Source of the DNA: DAORDI01 sp035345895
GTDB lineage: Bacteria; Spirochaetota; Leptospiria; Leptospirales; Leptospiraceae
Direction of reading: 5' to 3'
NCBI GenBank assembly: GCA_035345895.1
Contig: DAORDI010000013.1
Span: 1-39,369, forward strand
Length of the DNA: 39,369 nucleotides
Shown here: positions 6,600 to 15,486 of the stretch, piece by piece
Layout of the letters: every line of letters begins with the position of its first letter
Position numbering within the stretch: the stretch's first letter is position 1
Program-made: the position numbers and the translations under genes
The notes under the pieces: generated by a model
What the model was told of the DNA's origin: nothing
Seen by the model: only the letters and a program-made list of their open reading frames with translations
The model's database searches: none

Positions 6600-7676
6600 C
6601 TACTCCATTTCAAAAATCAGAAGAAGTACATCGTCCGTGAATTCTCTGCCGTCATAAAAAAGTCCAATGTCCTTCAGCACTGCCTGTTTAAAGAGTTCCA
6701 AATCCTTGATTACTGAATTCTGATTCAGAATTTTGATGAGTCCTGTATTTTCCAAATGAGATTCAAATGAATTGATAGATTCGATAAGACCGTCAGTGTA
6801 AATCACAAATCTGTCGCCGGCCTGCCAGCTCATTGTGATATTCTCTGCAATCGGATCGAGAAAATGAAAACCTAGAAGAGCTCCTTCAGTCTTGAGTTCC
6901 TCAAAATCCTGTCTCTGTCTGCTGTAAAGGATATATGGGTGGCCGGCGTTCGCAATAATCATGGATTTAGCAGGAAAATTTACATACATATAAAGTGCGG
7001 ATGCATGACTTCCCTGAAACTCGCCTGAAAGTTTTTTATCCAAATATGTCAGCAGTCTGCTTGGATCCAGTTTGTATGAATAAGGGATTGTAGCTACAAG
7101 CACTTTAATCATAGATGCTACCATTGCTGATGCCACCCCATGACCTGCTACATCTGTCAGAAAAATCCCGACATCTCCTTCCCTCAGTTTTACGAAATCA
7201 TAAAAATCTCCGCCAATCTGCTGCTGAGTCTTTCGAAATATTGTAAATCGGATTCCATGCACAATATTGTCGTTTGGGAACAGGGATTCTTGAATTTTGC
7301 CTGCAAGTTTCAAATCTCGATTTAAAAGTTCTCTTTCACTGAAATGAGACTGCCAGTCCTGCTCTTCCGTCTTGAATCTTCTGTTGATGAGCCGACTGAC
7401 GAAAAGACTGGAAACAAGGACGACTGTCAAAAAAGCTCCGTGACTGTAGAATTCTGCCTCGTTGTTTCTGGGAGTAAAAAAATTCAGAAGAAGATAAAGA
7501 CTGACAAGACCGAGTCCAATTAAGGCAGAAAGCTTTTTCTTTCTTTTGGAATTTGTGGCAAGATATACAAACAGATAGGACGCCGATACAATAAAAATCT
7601 GCATTGAAAGATTGACCCACTCGTGTGTCTGCATCTGCTTCACAGATTCTGAAATTCGACTTTTTTGAATAGCCAA
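6600..7676 (-). CDS. Membrane-anchored SpoIIE/RsbU-type PP2C phosphatase
   Basis: The 358-residue product has three N-terminal membrane segments (about 22-41, 50-67 and 78-96), a short linker, then a SpoIIE-family PP2C domain (about 120-357). Metal-binding and core motifs are present: IGGDFYDF (155-161), TDVAGHG (174-180), NAGHPYILY, VIYTDGLIES and FTDDVLLLIFE. Such phosphatases dephosphorylate anti-sigma-factor antagonists (STAS proteins) in partner-switching systems. The linker has the usual LAGKIQESLFP entry motif. The long start is a TTG at 7676 with GAGGA only three bases before it; an ATG at 7634-region (MQTHEW) is an alternative. It diverges from the M16 protease operon, leaving only 27 bp between the starts. 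Confidence 0.88.
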   Translation of the reverse strand: MAIQKSRISESVKQMQTHEWVNLSMQIFIVSASYLFVYLATNSKRKKKLSALIGLGLVSLYLLLNFFTPRNNEAEFYSHGAFLTVVLVSSLFVSRLINRRFKTEEQDWQSHFSERELLNRDLKLAGKIQESLFPNDNIVHGIRFTIFRKTQQQIGGDFYDFVKLREGDVGIFLTDVAGHGVASAMVASMIKVLVATIPYSYKLDPSRLLTYLDKKLSGEFQGSHASALYMYVNFPAKSMIIANAGHPYILYSRQRQDFEELKTEGALLGFHFLDPIAENITMSWQAGDRFVIYTDGLIESINSFESHLENTGLIKILNQNSVIKDLELFKQAVLKDIGLFYDGREFTDDVLLLIFEME

Positions 7677-7703
7677 AAATCCTCTCTTTCTGATTCTATT
7701 CCC

Positions 7704-9245
7704 ATGAAAATAAAGCTTTCTATAGCAATTCTGTATTTTTGTGCATCAATTTCCATTATTTCAAATTCAGTCTTTGAAGAAGCAGCTTCCAGACTGAAAA
7801 ACAATATCCGAAAGGTTCGGTTTGAAAACGGTCTCACTCTTCTAATGCTGAAGAGAACAACCTCGCCTACTCTGGCACTTTACACCAAGTTTAAAGTGGG
7901 CTCAGCTGATGAGACCCCTGAAATCGCAGGAACAGCACACCTTCTGGAGCATATGCTGTTTAAAGGCACTGAAAATATCGGAACAAGCGATTTCAAATCA
8001 GAAAGAAAATACTATACGCTTATGAAATTTACCGGTTCTGAACTGGATTCACTTAAACTTGAGAAAAGAGCTTATGCTGAAAAAGGAAAAGAGGTTCCGG
8101 CCGAACTTGAAAAGAGGATAGGCGTTCTCACCAGAAGACTTAAGACAATAGAGGAAGCGGAAAAGAAATATATCATTTCATCAGAAGATTCGTTTATTTA
8201 TGAACAGAACGGTCAGGCTGGATTTAATGCATACACCTCGCACGATGTCACAAATTACCAGATCAAGCTTCCTTCCAACAGACTGGAACTCTGGGCGAAA
8301 ATGGAATCGGACAGACTGAAGAATCCTATCCTCAGAGAATATTTTACAGAACGGGATGTGATTATGGAAGAAAGAAGAATGAGAGTGGAAAACAGAGGAT
8401 TCGGAATTCTTCGGGAAAAATATCTTGCAGCAGCATTTGAACAGAGTCCATACAGAAGGCCAGTGATTGGATATGAATCAAACATTCCTTTTCTGAACAT
8501 TTACGAAACAGAGAACTTTTTCAGGACTTACTACAGTCCGGACAATATGGTGATTGGGCTTGTGGGCGATCTGGATTTTGAAGAAGCTGAGTCTGTCATT
8601 AAAAAATATTTCGGCGACCTTAAGCCTTCCGGAAACAGAAGAAAGGAACTGCGTGTCAAAGAAAGATTCAATATGGGAGAAAGGAGGGTCAGTTTTAAAT
8701 ATACAGGCGGCTCAACTCTGATTATGGGCTGGAACAAACCCTCTTTCCCGCATATCGAACACAGTGCATTTGAACTGATGGATGCAATTCTGACTAAAGG
8801 AGCTGAGAGCAGACTTTACAAATCCGCTGTACTCAGGGAAAAAATTGCATCCGGAGTCTCTGTCTGGGCTTCTGACCCTGGAGAAAGATATTCGAATCTT
8901 TTTTCTGTAATTGCCAATCTGAATTCAGATGCAGATCCTGCAAGAATGGAAGCACTTGTCTGGGAAGAAATTGAAAAACTGAAGAACGGAGAAATCACTG
9001 AAGAAGAAATTCAGAAAGCAAAAAACAAGGTCACGGCTGATTTTCTTCGCGATGTGGACAGCAACGCCAGCCTTGCCGACGGTCTTACATACTATGAGCT
9101 GATCGGAGGAAACTGGGAAGAAATGTTCCTGATATACGACAGATTCAATAATGTCAAGAAAGAAGACATTCAGAGGATCGCAAAAAAATACCTGGTCAAG
9201 GAAAATATGACAGTCGGTTTTTTGGATGCAAGAGGTACAAAATGA
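7704..9245 (+). CDS. M16 family zinc metalloprotease, catalytic subunit
   Basis: The start at 7704 gives a signal peptide (MKIKLSIAILYFCASISI) and avoids a longer upstream frame overlapping the phosphatase gene. The inverted zinc motif HLLEH lies at 79-83 (H79, E82, H83); the third ligand is in MEERRM (E222/E223). The usual spacing is about 75 residues; here it is about 140, because a charged helical insertion (around 95-160, with LKLEKRAYAEKG) interrupts the domain. The second, inactive half follows. The gene overlaps the next by 4 bp (ATGA), the standard arrangement of M16 heterodimers made of one active and one inactive subunit. It probably degrades peptides in the periplasm. Confidence 0.9.
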   Translation: MKIKLSIAILYFCASISIISNSVFEEAASRLKNNIRKVRFENGLTLLMLKRTTSPTLALYTKFKVGSADETPEIAGTAHLLEHMLFKGTENIGTSDFKSERKYYTLMKFTGSELDSLKLEKRAYAEKGKEVPAELEKRIGVLTRRLKTIEEAEKKYIISSEDSFIYEQNGQAGFNAYTSHDVTNYQIKLPSNRLELWAKMESDRLKNPILREYFTERDVIMEERRMRVENRGFGILREKYLAAAFEQSPYRRPVIGYESNIPFLNIYETENFFRTYYSPDNMVIGLVGDLDFEEAESVIKKYFGDLKPSGNRRKELRVKERFNMGERRVSFKYTGGSTLIMGWNKPSFPHIEHSAFELMDAILTKGAESRLYKSAVLREKIASGVSVWASDPGERYSNLFSVIANLNSDADPARMEALVWEEIEKLKNGEITEEEIQKAKNKVTADFLRDVDSNASLADGLTYYELIGGNWEEMFLIYDRFNNVKKEDIQRIAKKYLVKENMTVGFLDARGTK

Positions 9246-10684
9246 AATATTTTATCATTATAATTACATTAATAACAGGAGCATCTCTCTCGGGAGCCCC
9301 CGGTGATTTCGTAAAGGACATTCCCATCCGTGAGCTGAAATTTGACATTCCTGAAGTCAGGAAGGAAAAACTCAAAGAGGGGCTGGACTATTACGGAAGC
9401 GTAACGGAAGAATTTCCGATTGCCTATCTGGAAGTGCATATTTACGGAGGAGAATCCGGAACAGGAAATCTTCCGAATGAAACTGCCTCCCTTTTCTGCG
9501 ATGTCTTCAGTATGGGCGGATCAAAGTCTCTGCCGAATGAACAGCTGATTGCCAAAATCGAAGCAATGGGAGCGCATTTTTCCTGTTCTTCCGAATATGA
9601 AAAAATTATCCTCTCTGTTTCCTATCTGACTAGAGACCAGGATGAAGTGATGAATCTGATTGAAGATCTTTGGAAAAATCCTGCATTTTCAGACAATGCA
9701 CTTGTCAGCGGGAAAAAGAAAATGAAGGAAGCCATCAAAAGAAGGAATGAAAAGACTGATTCTCTTGGGTTCAGAAAGGCAAGGGAATGGGTTTTCAGAA
9801 GTTTCAAAAAAGGGATTGTGCCTCAGTCAGAAAGCGTAGACAGAATCAGCCGGGATACACTCAGTACATTTTTTGAAAACTCAGTCAGAAAAAATCGAAA
9901 AGCGATTATCGCGAGCGGTAGATTTGATCAGGATAAACTGAAGGCTTGGCTGAAAGACCTGTTTATCGAAAATGCAAATACAGGCTCAGATATCTCTGAA
10001 TCCTCATCTGAAAACGTACTTCCTTCTGAGATTACTTTAAAAAAGCTTAAAGAGGACTTTGCCGCTGATTCAAAAAATATCCTTCTTGTTCAGAAGGATG
10101 TAAATCAGTCGTTTCTTCTGAAGATTGGAGTGGCGCCGGAACACAGTCATCCTGACTTTTTCCCGATCCAGCTTCTGAATTTTATTCTGGGAGACGGATT
10201 CAACAGTTATCTGATGACGGAGATCAGAGTCAAAAGAGGTCTTGCCTACTCGGCTCACAGCAGACCGCTCTTTGAAAAAGACTACGGTCTTCTCTATTTT
10301 TATACTGCAACTAAAAATGAGACTCTTGGTGAGACAAAAAAGATTATGGAAGGAATTCTCACAGATGAGGTTTATTCAAAGATCACAGAGGAGGAACTTC
10401 AGACTGCAAAGAATTCGATTATCAGTCAGTTTGTATTTCTGTTTACTAATCAGAGAGTCATTCTGGAGAATCAGCTGAACTTTGATGAAGATAATATGCC
10501 TTCAGATTATCTGAAAAATTACAGAAAAAGAATGCAGGCAGTCACACTGGATGATATCAGAAGAGTCGGGAAAAAATACTTTTTGGGAGAGAATATGAAA
10601 ACCGTGATTGTAACCAATCAGGCTACGGCTGAGAAAGTTCTCCCGAATGTAAAGCCGATTGCTCCGGAAGACAAAGTGAAATAG
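9242..10684 (+). CDS. M16 family protein lacking the zinc motif (partner subunit)
   Basis: A 480-residue M16-fold protein with a signal peptide (MKYFIIIITLITGASLSG). Where the first subunit has HLLEH, this one has SLFCDVFSMG, so it cannot bind zinc and is not itself a protease. It keeps the arginine/tyrosine pair of the non-catalytic subunit in RVKRGLAYSAHS (R332, Y336), which in known M16B heterodimers contacts substrate in the partner's active site. It starts within the stop codon of the catalytic subunit (4-bp overlap), implying translational coupling and equal amounts. The C-terminus ends in a short charged tail. Confidence 0.88.
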   Translation: MKYFIIIITLITGASLSGAPGDFVKDIPIRELKFDIPEVRKEKLKEGLDYYGSVTEEFPIAYLEVHIYGGESGTGNLPNETASLFCDVFSMGGSKSLPNEQLIAKIEAMGAHFSCSSEYEKIILSVSYLTRDQDEVMNLIEDLWKNPAFSDNALVSGKKKMKEAIKRRNEKTDSLGFRKAREWVFRSFKKGIVPQSESVDRISRDTLSTFFENSVRKNRKAIIASGRFDQDKLKAWLKDLFIENANTGSDISESSSENVLPSEITLKKLKEDFAADSKNILLVQKDVNQSFLLKIGVAPEHSHPDFFPIQLLNFILGDGFNSYLMTEIRVKRGLAYSAHSRPLFEKDYGLLYFYTATKNETLGETKKIMEGILTDEVYSKITEEELQTAKNSIISQFVFLFTNQRVILENQLNFDEDNMPSDYLKNYRKRMQAVTLDDIRRVGKKYFLGENMKTVIVTNQATAEKVLPNVKPIAPEDKVK

Positions 10685-10987
10685 AATTAACTAGAGAAAT
10701 GTTTGCTGAGTTATATCTTTGGGGATCGTATATCGTTCCCCGCAGGTCTGCTGTCATTTTGACGACCGAAGGAAGGAGAAATCTTAAAGCATTCCGCAGA
10801 GAGAATTTCCTTCCAGAAGAAGAATAAATACAGCTAAATGCAGTAAGAAACCGTTTATTCGATCGCCGCTGTTTTCCATCATCAATATACGGTGACTTTC
10901 AAAAAGTAAGTAAGAACTATTCACGAAATATTAAACCTTGGTAGAAAAACGATTCTTCAGTTGAATTGCCCATTAAACCGGATCAAT
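10685..10987. other. Intergenic stretch with a hairpin and a likely dispersed repeat
   Basis: No gene is seen. GGGGA (10721-10725) and TCCCC (10737-10741) with an inner CG/CG pair form a hairpin 36 bp after the M16 stop, terminator-like but without a T tract. The segment 10753-10785 (GTCATTTTGACGACC... GGAGAAATCTT) resembles a short intergenic repeat type that I recall from many bacterial genomes; this is from memory. Confidence 0.35.
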
Positions 10988-11081
10988 TTGAGTATTTTCG
11001 AGTCTACCTGAAATTAGACTTGAGTATTTTCGAGTCTACCTGAAATTAGACTTGAGTATTTTCGAGTCCACTGGAAATTAC
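10988..11081 (+). repeat. Three tandem 32-bp direct repeats abutting the ATPase start codon
   Basis: Units start at 10988, 11020 and 11052, exact period 32. Units 1 and 2 are identical; unit 3 is altered in its last third and ends one base before the ATG at 11083. Each of the first two contains the dyad GTCTA-N8-TAGAC. Across unit borders, GACTTGA and TTCGAGTC can also pair (one G-T), so overlapping alternative hairpins are possible in the RNA. There are no spacers, so it is not a CRISPR. Confidence 0.9.
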
Positions 11082-11082
11082 A

Positions 11083-12231
11083 ATGAATAGAGACATAATT
11101 CCAACAATTCAGAAAGATTTGGAAGAGAAAATGGTCTTCCTTTCTGGGCCGAGACAGGTGGGAAAAACAACCCTGACTTACCAAATTTTAGGAGCAAAAA
11201 CTGATTCCCATCCTGCCTATTTAAACTGGGACTTCCCAAAGGTAAGGGTTCCCTTGATGAATGGGGACATTCCTGCTGATCAGAAACTGATTGTCTTGGA
11301 TGAAATTCATAAGTACCACGATTGGCGGAATCTGGTAAAGGGGCTTTACGATCAGTATAAATCCTCAATTAAATTTCTAATTACAGGATCTGCAAGACTG
11401 GACTATTACAGGAGAGGCGGAGATTCCATTCAAGGAAGATACCATTTTCACAGACTTCATCCTTTCAGTCTGACGGAAGCTTTTCCCAATCCGGTCAAAT
11501 CTGATCTGGAACTGCTCCTGAAATTCGGGGGTTTTCCTGAACCATTGTTTAAGGGAGAGGATACATTTTATCGGCGATGGCAGCTGGAACGGCAGAAACT
11601 TGTGCTTCTGGAAGATATGATTACTCTGGAGAAAGTCAGAGAGGTTTCCAAAGTTGAACTGCTTTACTCAGCACTGACTGAGAAAGTAGGGTCACCGCTT
11701 TCTGTAAATTCAATGAGAGAAGATCTTTCCGTTGCACACGAAACTGTCGAGCACTGGCTGCAGATATTTGAAAACCTGTATGTCATTTTCAGGATTCCTC
11801 CAATGAATTCCTCCAAAATCAGATCAGTAAAGAAAGAAAAGAAAATGTATTTCTGGGACTGGTCTATCTGCAGAGATTCTGGTCCAAGATTTGAAAATCT
11901 GACTGCATCTCATCTTTTAAGGTACTGCAATTACAGAGAAGATACATACGGATACAGAATGGATTTAAATTATATCCGAAGTTCTGATGGAAAAGAAGTA
12001 GATTTTGTTGTTTTGGAAGATGGAAATCCCAAGTTTGCCGTGGAATGCAAACTTTCCGAAAAAGAAATAAGTCCACATATAAAATATTTTTCAGAAAGAC
12101 TGGATGTCCCTCAGTTCTACCAAGTGCATTCAGGTGATGAAGATTATGAGAATTCCAAATTCAGAACAAGAGTCATTCCGTTCATTAAATTTGCACAGCT
12201 TCTTCAGGAATGGAGTGCTTTTCTCAAGTAA
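11083..12231 (+). CDS. AAA-type ATPase with DUF4143 and a nuclease-like C-terminus
   Basis: A 382-residue protein of the widespread AAA_14/DUF4143 family. Walker A is GPRQVGKTT (22-30), Walker B LIVLDEIHK (D73, E74), and a sensor-1-like FLITGSARLD sits at 98-107. The middle is DUF4143, a winged-helix-like region. The C-terminus has the pattern of a PD-(D/E)xK nuclease fold: EVDFVV (D307) and AVECKLS (E321, K323). The biological role of the family is not established; many copies are strain-specific. The start is fixed by GGAAA about seven bases before the ATG, within the third upstream repeat. Its 3' end overlaps the convergent esterase gene by 28 bp. Confidence 0.9.
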   Translation: MNRDIIPTIQKDLEEKMVFLSGPRQVGKTTLTYQILGAKTDSHPAYLNWDFPKVRVPLMNGDIPADQKLIVLDEIHKYHDWRNLVKGLYDQYKSSIKFLITGSARLDYYRRGGDSIQGRYHFHRLHPFSLTEAFPNPVKSDLELLLKFGGFPEPLFKGEDTFYRRWQLERQKLVLLEDMITLEKVREVSKVELLYSALTEKVGSPLSVNSMREDLSVAHETVEHWLQIFENLYVIFRIPPMNSSKIRSVKKEKKMYFWDWSICRDSGPRFENLTASHLLRYCNYREDTYGYRMDLNYIRSSDGKEVDFVVLEDGNPKFAVECKLSEKEISPHIKYFSERLDVPQFYQVHSGDEDYENSKFRTRVIPFIKFAQLLQEWSAFLK

Positions 12232-13232
12232 CGGATATCATTCTCGAAAGCGGATCTGCATTCCGGTATGGCAGTAATGGAGATATATCCATGAATCAGA
12301 CTGTCATAACATTCATAATCTGTCTTAATACCTGCACTTTCCAGTTTCTTAACCAATGCAAGATCTTCGTCATACAGAGGATCAAATCCTGCGATGGAAA
12401 CATATACAGATGAGATTCCTGAAAAATCATCAGCAAGAACAGGAGATGCTTCATATCTGAATCTGTCAAATTCATTCGGCAAATAAGTGTCTCTGAACAT
12501 ATCCAGCATTGCTTTTGTCAGCCCAAGACCCTTTCCGTATCTTTTCACTGAATCCCTCTGTCTGGAAAAATCTGTACCTGGATATATAAGCCAACTATAA
12601 TATGGTTTCTTTATTTTTTCCTTCAGCGCTATGGTTACTGCCATAGCAAGACTTCCGCCGGCACTGTCTCCTCCGACTGCTGCTCTTTTGGGATTCCCGG
12701 AAAACTTCTGTATATTGTCCTGTGTCCAGGAGAAGGCAGCGGCTGCATCCTCAAAGGCGGCAGGAAATGTGTGTTCGGGAGCCAGTCTGTATTCAGGAGA
12801 AACAACAATGCAGTCGGCTGCTTCTGAAATTTTCCTGCATACCTGATCATGAGATTTGATGCTTCCCAGAACAAATCCGCCGCCGTGATAATATACAAGT
12901 ACAGGTTTCAGGCTCTTTCCGTCTTTCGGAATATAGACCCTGGCTTTCATTCTGCTGTCGCCCTTCAGGATCACAATGTCTTCCGTTTTGACTGAGTAAG
13001 ATCTTTTTTGGAAAGTGATTTCGGAAAGAAATTCCAGCATTGCCCTGGATTGATCAACAGGGAGAGTTTCAAATCCGGGAAGCATATCAACTGCGGAGGC
13101 AAGGAGCTGAAGAGATGGATTCAGTTTTTTATTGTCAAATTCGATCTGCGGTCTGCCTGAAAGGAACAGGAGCATATTGTTAGGCAGATTCAGTATAAAA
13201 TCAGTGCCGATATTCATCAGTTCATTAATCAT
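12204..13232 (-). CDS. Alpha/beta hydrolase, hormone-sensitive lipase (HSL) family esterase
   Basis: The 342-residue protein has the complete HSL signature: oxyanion motif HGGGF (116-120), nucleophile S190 in GGDSAGG, acid D283 in FDPLYDED and base H313 in HGY. The substrate-pocket motif YRLAPEHTFPAA (148-159) is typical of bacterial HSL esterases such as Aes. No signal peptide is visible, so it probably acts in the cytosol on short acyl esters or lipid breakdown products. The last nine codons overlap the end of the AAA/DUF4143 gene on the other strand. It is preceded, 150 bp upstream on the same strand, by the DUF4139 gene. Confidence 0.9.
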   Translation of the reverse strand: MINELMNIGTDFILNLPNNMLLFLSGRPQIEFDNKKLNPSLQLLASAVDMLPGFETLPVDQSRAMLEFLSEITFQKRSYSVKTEDIVILKGDSRMKARVYIPKDGKSLKPVLVYYHGGGFVLGSIKSHDQVCRKISEAADCIVVSPEYRLAPEHTFPAAFEDAAAAFSWTQDNIQKFSGNPKRAAVGGDSAGGSLAMAVTIALKEKIKKPYYSWLIYPGTDFSRQRDSVKRYGKGLGLTKAMLDMFRDTYLPNEFDRFRYEASPVLADDFSGISSVYVSIAGFDPLYDEDLALVKKLESAGIKTDYECYDSLIHGYISITAIPECRSAFENDIRYLRKALHS

Positions 13233-13259
13233 TTTTTGCTCAGTCTATCTAAAAATAAA

Positions 13260-13344
13260 TGCTTTGGGGGCAGAAATGATTCCGCACCTGACCAAAGCAG
13301 TTTAAGTATTTTCCGTATGCTTCATATATATTAAAATACGCTTA
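13260..13344. repeat. Two inverted repeats between the DUF4139 gene and the esterase
   Basis: TGCTTTGG (13260-13267) pairs with CCAAAGCA (13292-13299). Next to it, TAAGTATTTT (13303-13312) pairs with AAAATACGCTTA (13333-13344) apart from a CG bulge. On the minus strand they lie in the region just before the esterase start at 13232, and may be a terminator of the DUF4139 gene or leader structure. No T tract. Confidence 0.4.
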
Positions 13345-13382
13345 TACAGTCCAGCAGAAAAAAAGTGTCTGCTTAGATCTGT

Positions 13383-15299
13383 TCAAAACGTCATTCCAAG
13401 TATCTGTCTGTTTATTTCTTCAATCTTCTTTGTAATTGCCGGCAGATCTGAATCAATTTCTGATACTCTCGTTTCAGTTTTCATCAGTTCCTGAATAAAT
13501 TTCTGTCTGTACTCCTGCTCATCTGCATTTTTGAATGTTTCGATATTTTTTCGGACATCATTCTGTCTTCTGGAAATCCCTTCTTTTTCCTTTCTGAGAT
13601 CTTCCATTTTCAGCTTAAGTCCGTCAATTTCAGAATACCTCTCTGCAATTTTCAGAAGCACTTCCTTGGCTTTTTCACTCGGTTTCGCAAAATTAAAAAA
13701 CATTCGCACTGTATCCGCAGAAAAATTGAAGATATCATACTTTTCCTGTGATTCCTGTCTTTCCACAATCTTCAAGACTTTTTCAGATGATGCTGGCAGT
13801 TCCACCTTGAATCTGTAATAATCCGGCGTAGTTTCATCAGGGGTATTCGGCTCAATCAGACTCAAATTACTGGCACCTCTCTGATATTCGATAAAGACAG
13901 TCTTAGGCTTGGAATCTTTATTCTCCACAGTATATTCCGATTTGAAAGTATAATATATTTCTTTTGTGATATATCTGTCCTTCAAATTCATTGCTGTTTC
14001 TGTTCTTTCTGTCACATTTTTTCTTGTGACTTTTACAGACATATCTATTGCGTAGGCAATCATCGCCTCAGCATCCTTCGGAGTAAAATCCAGCATCCCT
14101 TCTCCGGAATAACCTTCTTCATCCAAAATCATGATAGGACCTTTTTCCAGAGTCAGCCCAGTAGTATTCTTCATTCGGATGACAGCAGACGGATGGGTTT
14201 TATATTTATTTTCATTATAAATATACTCTTTTCTAAATTCAGGGTTTCCAGAGAGGATTGGAACCATTGCCGATTTTCCTCGTTCTACTGAAACTGGATT
14301 GGAAACAGTGTATTGAAAAGCCTCATCTCTTTCTCTCGACTCTGTGTTCACTTCCACAGATGAATTCAGCGTAGGAAGACTCAGATCGGCAAAATCATCC
14401 GATGATTCATCATCCATTTCTTCTTGAGGATAATCACCGGCCATTTCAGCTTCTCGCATCTTTTTCTCTGCCCTTTTCGGAGGGGGTGCAAATGTGATCG
14501 GTGCGGGAACGTTTCTTTCCTCTTCCCGTACATGGGGTCTTCCTGGGGTAAAGGAATTGTAGAGTTCATAAATGAAACTGATTGGCATCCCGGTAATGAA
14601 AGAAAGACGCACCTGATTCAGATCTTCTTCCAGTGAATTGTGAAAAATTGACCATCCCTGCAAAAGAGATTTATTTTCCTTTGAAGCTACAAACCTGTAA
14701 TTGACAGTCCAAAGCGGGGCAGGTGCAATATAGGATACTTCCAGATCATGTGCCGACTTAGTCAGACGTACTGTGATATTGCAGTGTGTTTCCTGTGCAC
14801 CGGATACGTTCAAAAAGTATTCCAGATCCGATGAAGAGGATGAGTCCAGAATTTCCAACTCTGTGACTTCACCGATCTGCACAATGCCAATTTTTTTAGT
14901 TCCTTCCTGAATGACTGAGATTCTGGTGGTACCCCAGTTCTCTTCATCCTTTGTTTCATCAGAACCCATCAGAATGCCTGTCAGCATCCTGTTATCCTGA
15001 AGATGAAGTTTTACTTTTTTGCCTCGCAGACTCTGCAGAAGATGAAGAAGACTTGCACCTTCTTCCAGAATCACTGATGTATTCTTGAGCTTATCTTCCT
15101 TAGTTTCAGACGTATCAAAATCGACACCCAGAACTTTTCCTTCTCCGTGTTCAATCACGGTGAAACTTTTCAGGATGTCATCCATAATTTCTTTCCTGAA
15201 TTTCAGCCGGATTTCTTCATTTTCAAACTTGGCTCTGCGGGAAAAAAAACCGATCCCGTGTTTATAGACGGCAATGGAACGAATTGGAAATTCCGACAT
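13383..15299 (-). CDS. DUF4139 domain protein
   Basis: About 638 residues. The ATG at 15299 has GGATTA eight bases upstream and is better placed than the ATG two codons earlier. The N-terminal region (to about 190) precedes a segment with DLEVSYIAPAPLWTVNYRFV and GWSIFHNSLEEDLNQVRLSF, which is the recognisable DUF4139 signature. An acidic, proline-rich low-complexity stretch (about 262-310, with FAPPPKRAEKKM) separates this from a second beta-rich half. The last ~90 residues are a coiled coil (LKLKMEDLRKEKEGISRRQN). No signal peptide is seen. DUF4139 proteins are of unknown biochemical role; distant relatives are described as mucoidy-inhibitor A-like. It is convergent with nothing and lies upstream of the esterase on the same strand. 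Confidence 0.75.
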   Translation of the reverse strand: MSEFPIRSIAVYKHGIGFFSRRAKFENEEIRLKFRKEIMDDILKSFTVIEHGEGKVLGVDFDTSETKEDKLKNTSVILEEGASLLHLLQSLRGKKVKLHLQDNRMLTGILMGSDETKDEENWGTTRISVIQEGTKKIGIVQIGEVTELEILDSSSSSDLEYFLNVSGAQETHCNITVRLTKSAHDLEVSYIAPAPLWTVNYRFVASKENKSLLQGWSIFHNSLEEDLNQVRLSFITGMPISFIYELYNSFTPGRPHVREEERNVPAPITFAPPPKRAEKKMREAEMAGDYPQEEMDDESSDDFADLSLPTLNSSVEVNTESRERDEAFQYTVSNPVSVERGKSAMVPILSGNPEFRKEYIYNENKYKTHPSAVIRMKNTTGLTLEKGPIMILDEEGYSGEGMLDFTPKDAEAMIAYAIDMSVKVTRKNVTERTETAMNLKDRYITKEIYYTFKSEYTVENKDSKPKTVFIEYQRGASNLSLIEPNTPDETTPDYYRFKVELPASSEKVLKIVERQESQEKYDIFNFSADTVRMFFNFAKPSEKAKEVLLKIAERYSEIDGLKLKMEDLRKEKEGISRRQNDVRKNIETFKNADEQEYRQKFIQELMKTETRVSEIDSDLPAITKKIEEINRQILGMTF

Positions 15300-15486
15300 A
15301 GTCATTAATCCTTAATATATATTTTGTTACTGCCAGCATAGAAAAAGCCGGTGTCACATTTGTATTTACCGCTTTTTGCGGTCAGCAGTCCAGGTTCTGC
15401 AGACTCACTGTTTTGGCCTCAAAGATCAAAATGAGTACCTGTAGGATTAGAAAGAATCTGTTTTTTCTGTCAAGTAAATTTGCAGA

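Noticed and set aside
10988..11081. Possible short CRISPR array
   Set aside because: The repeats are directly adjacent with no spacers, only three copies exist, and no cas genes are present.
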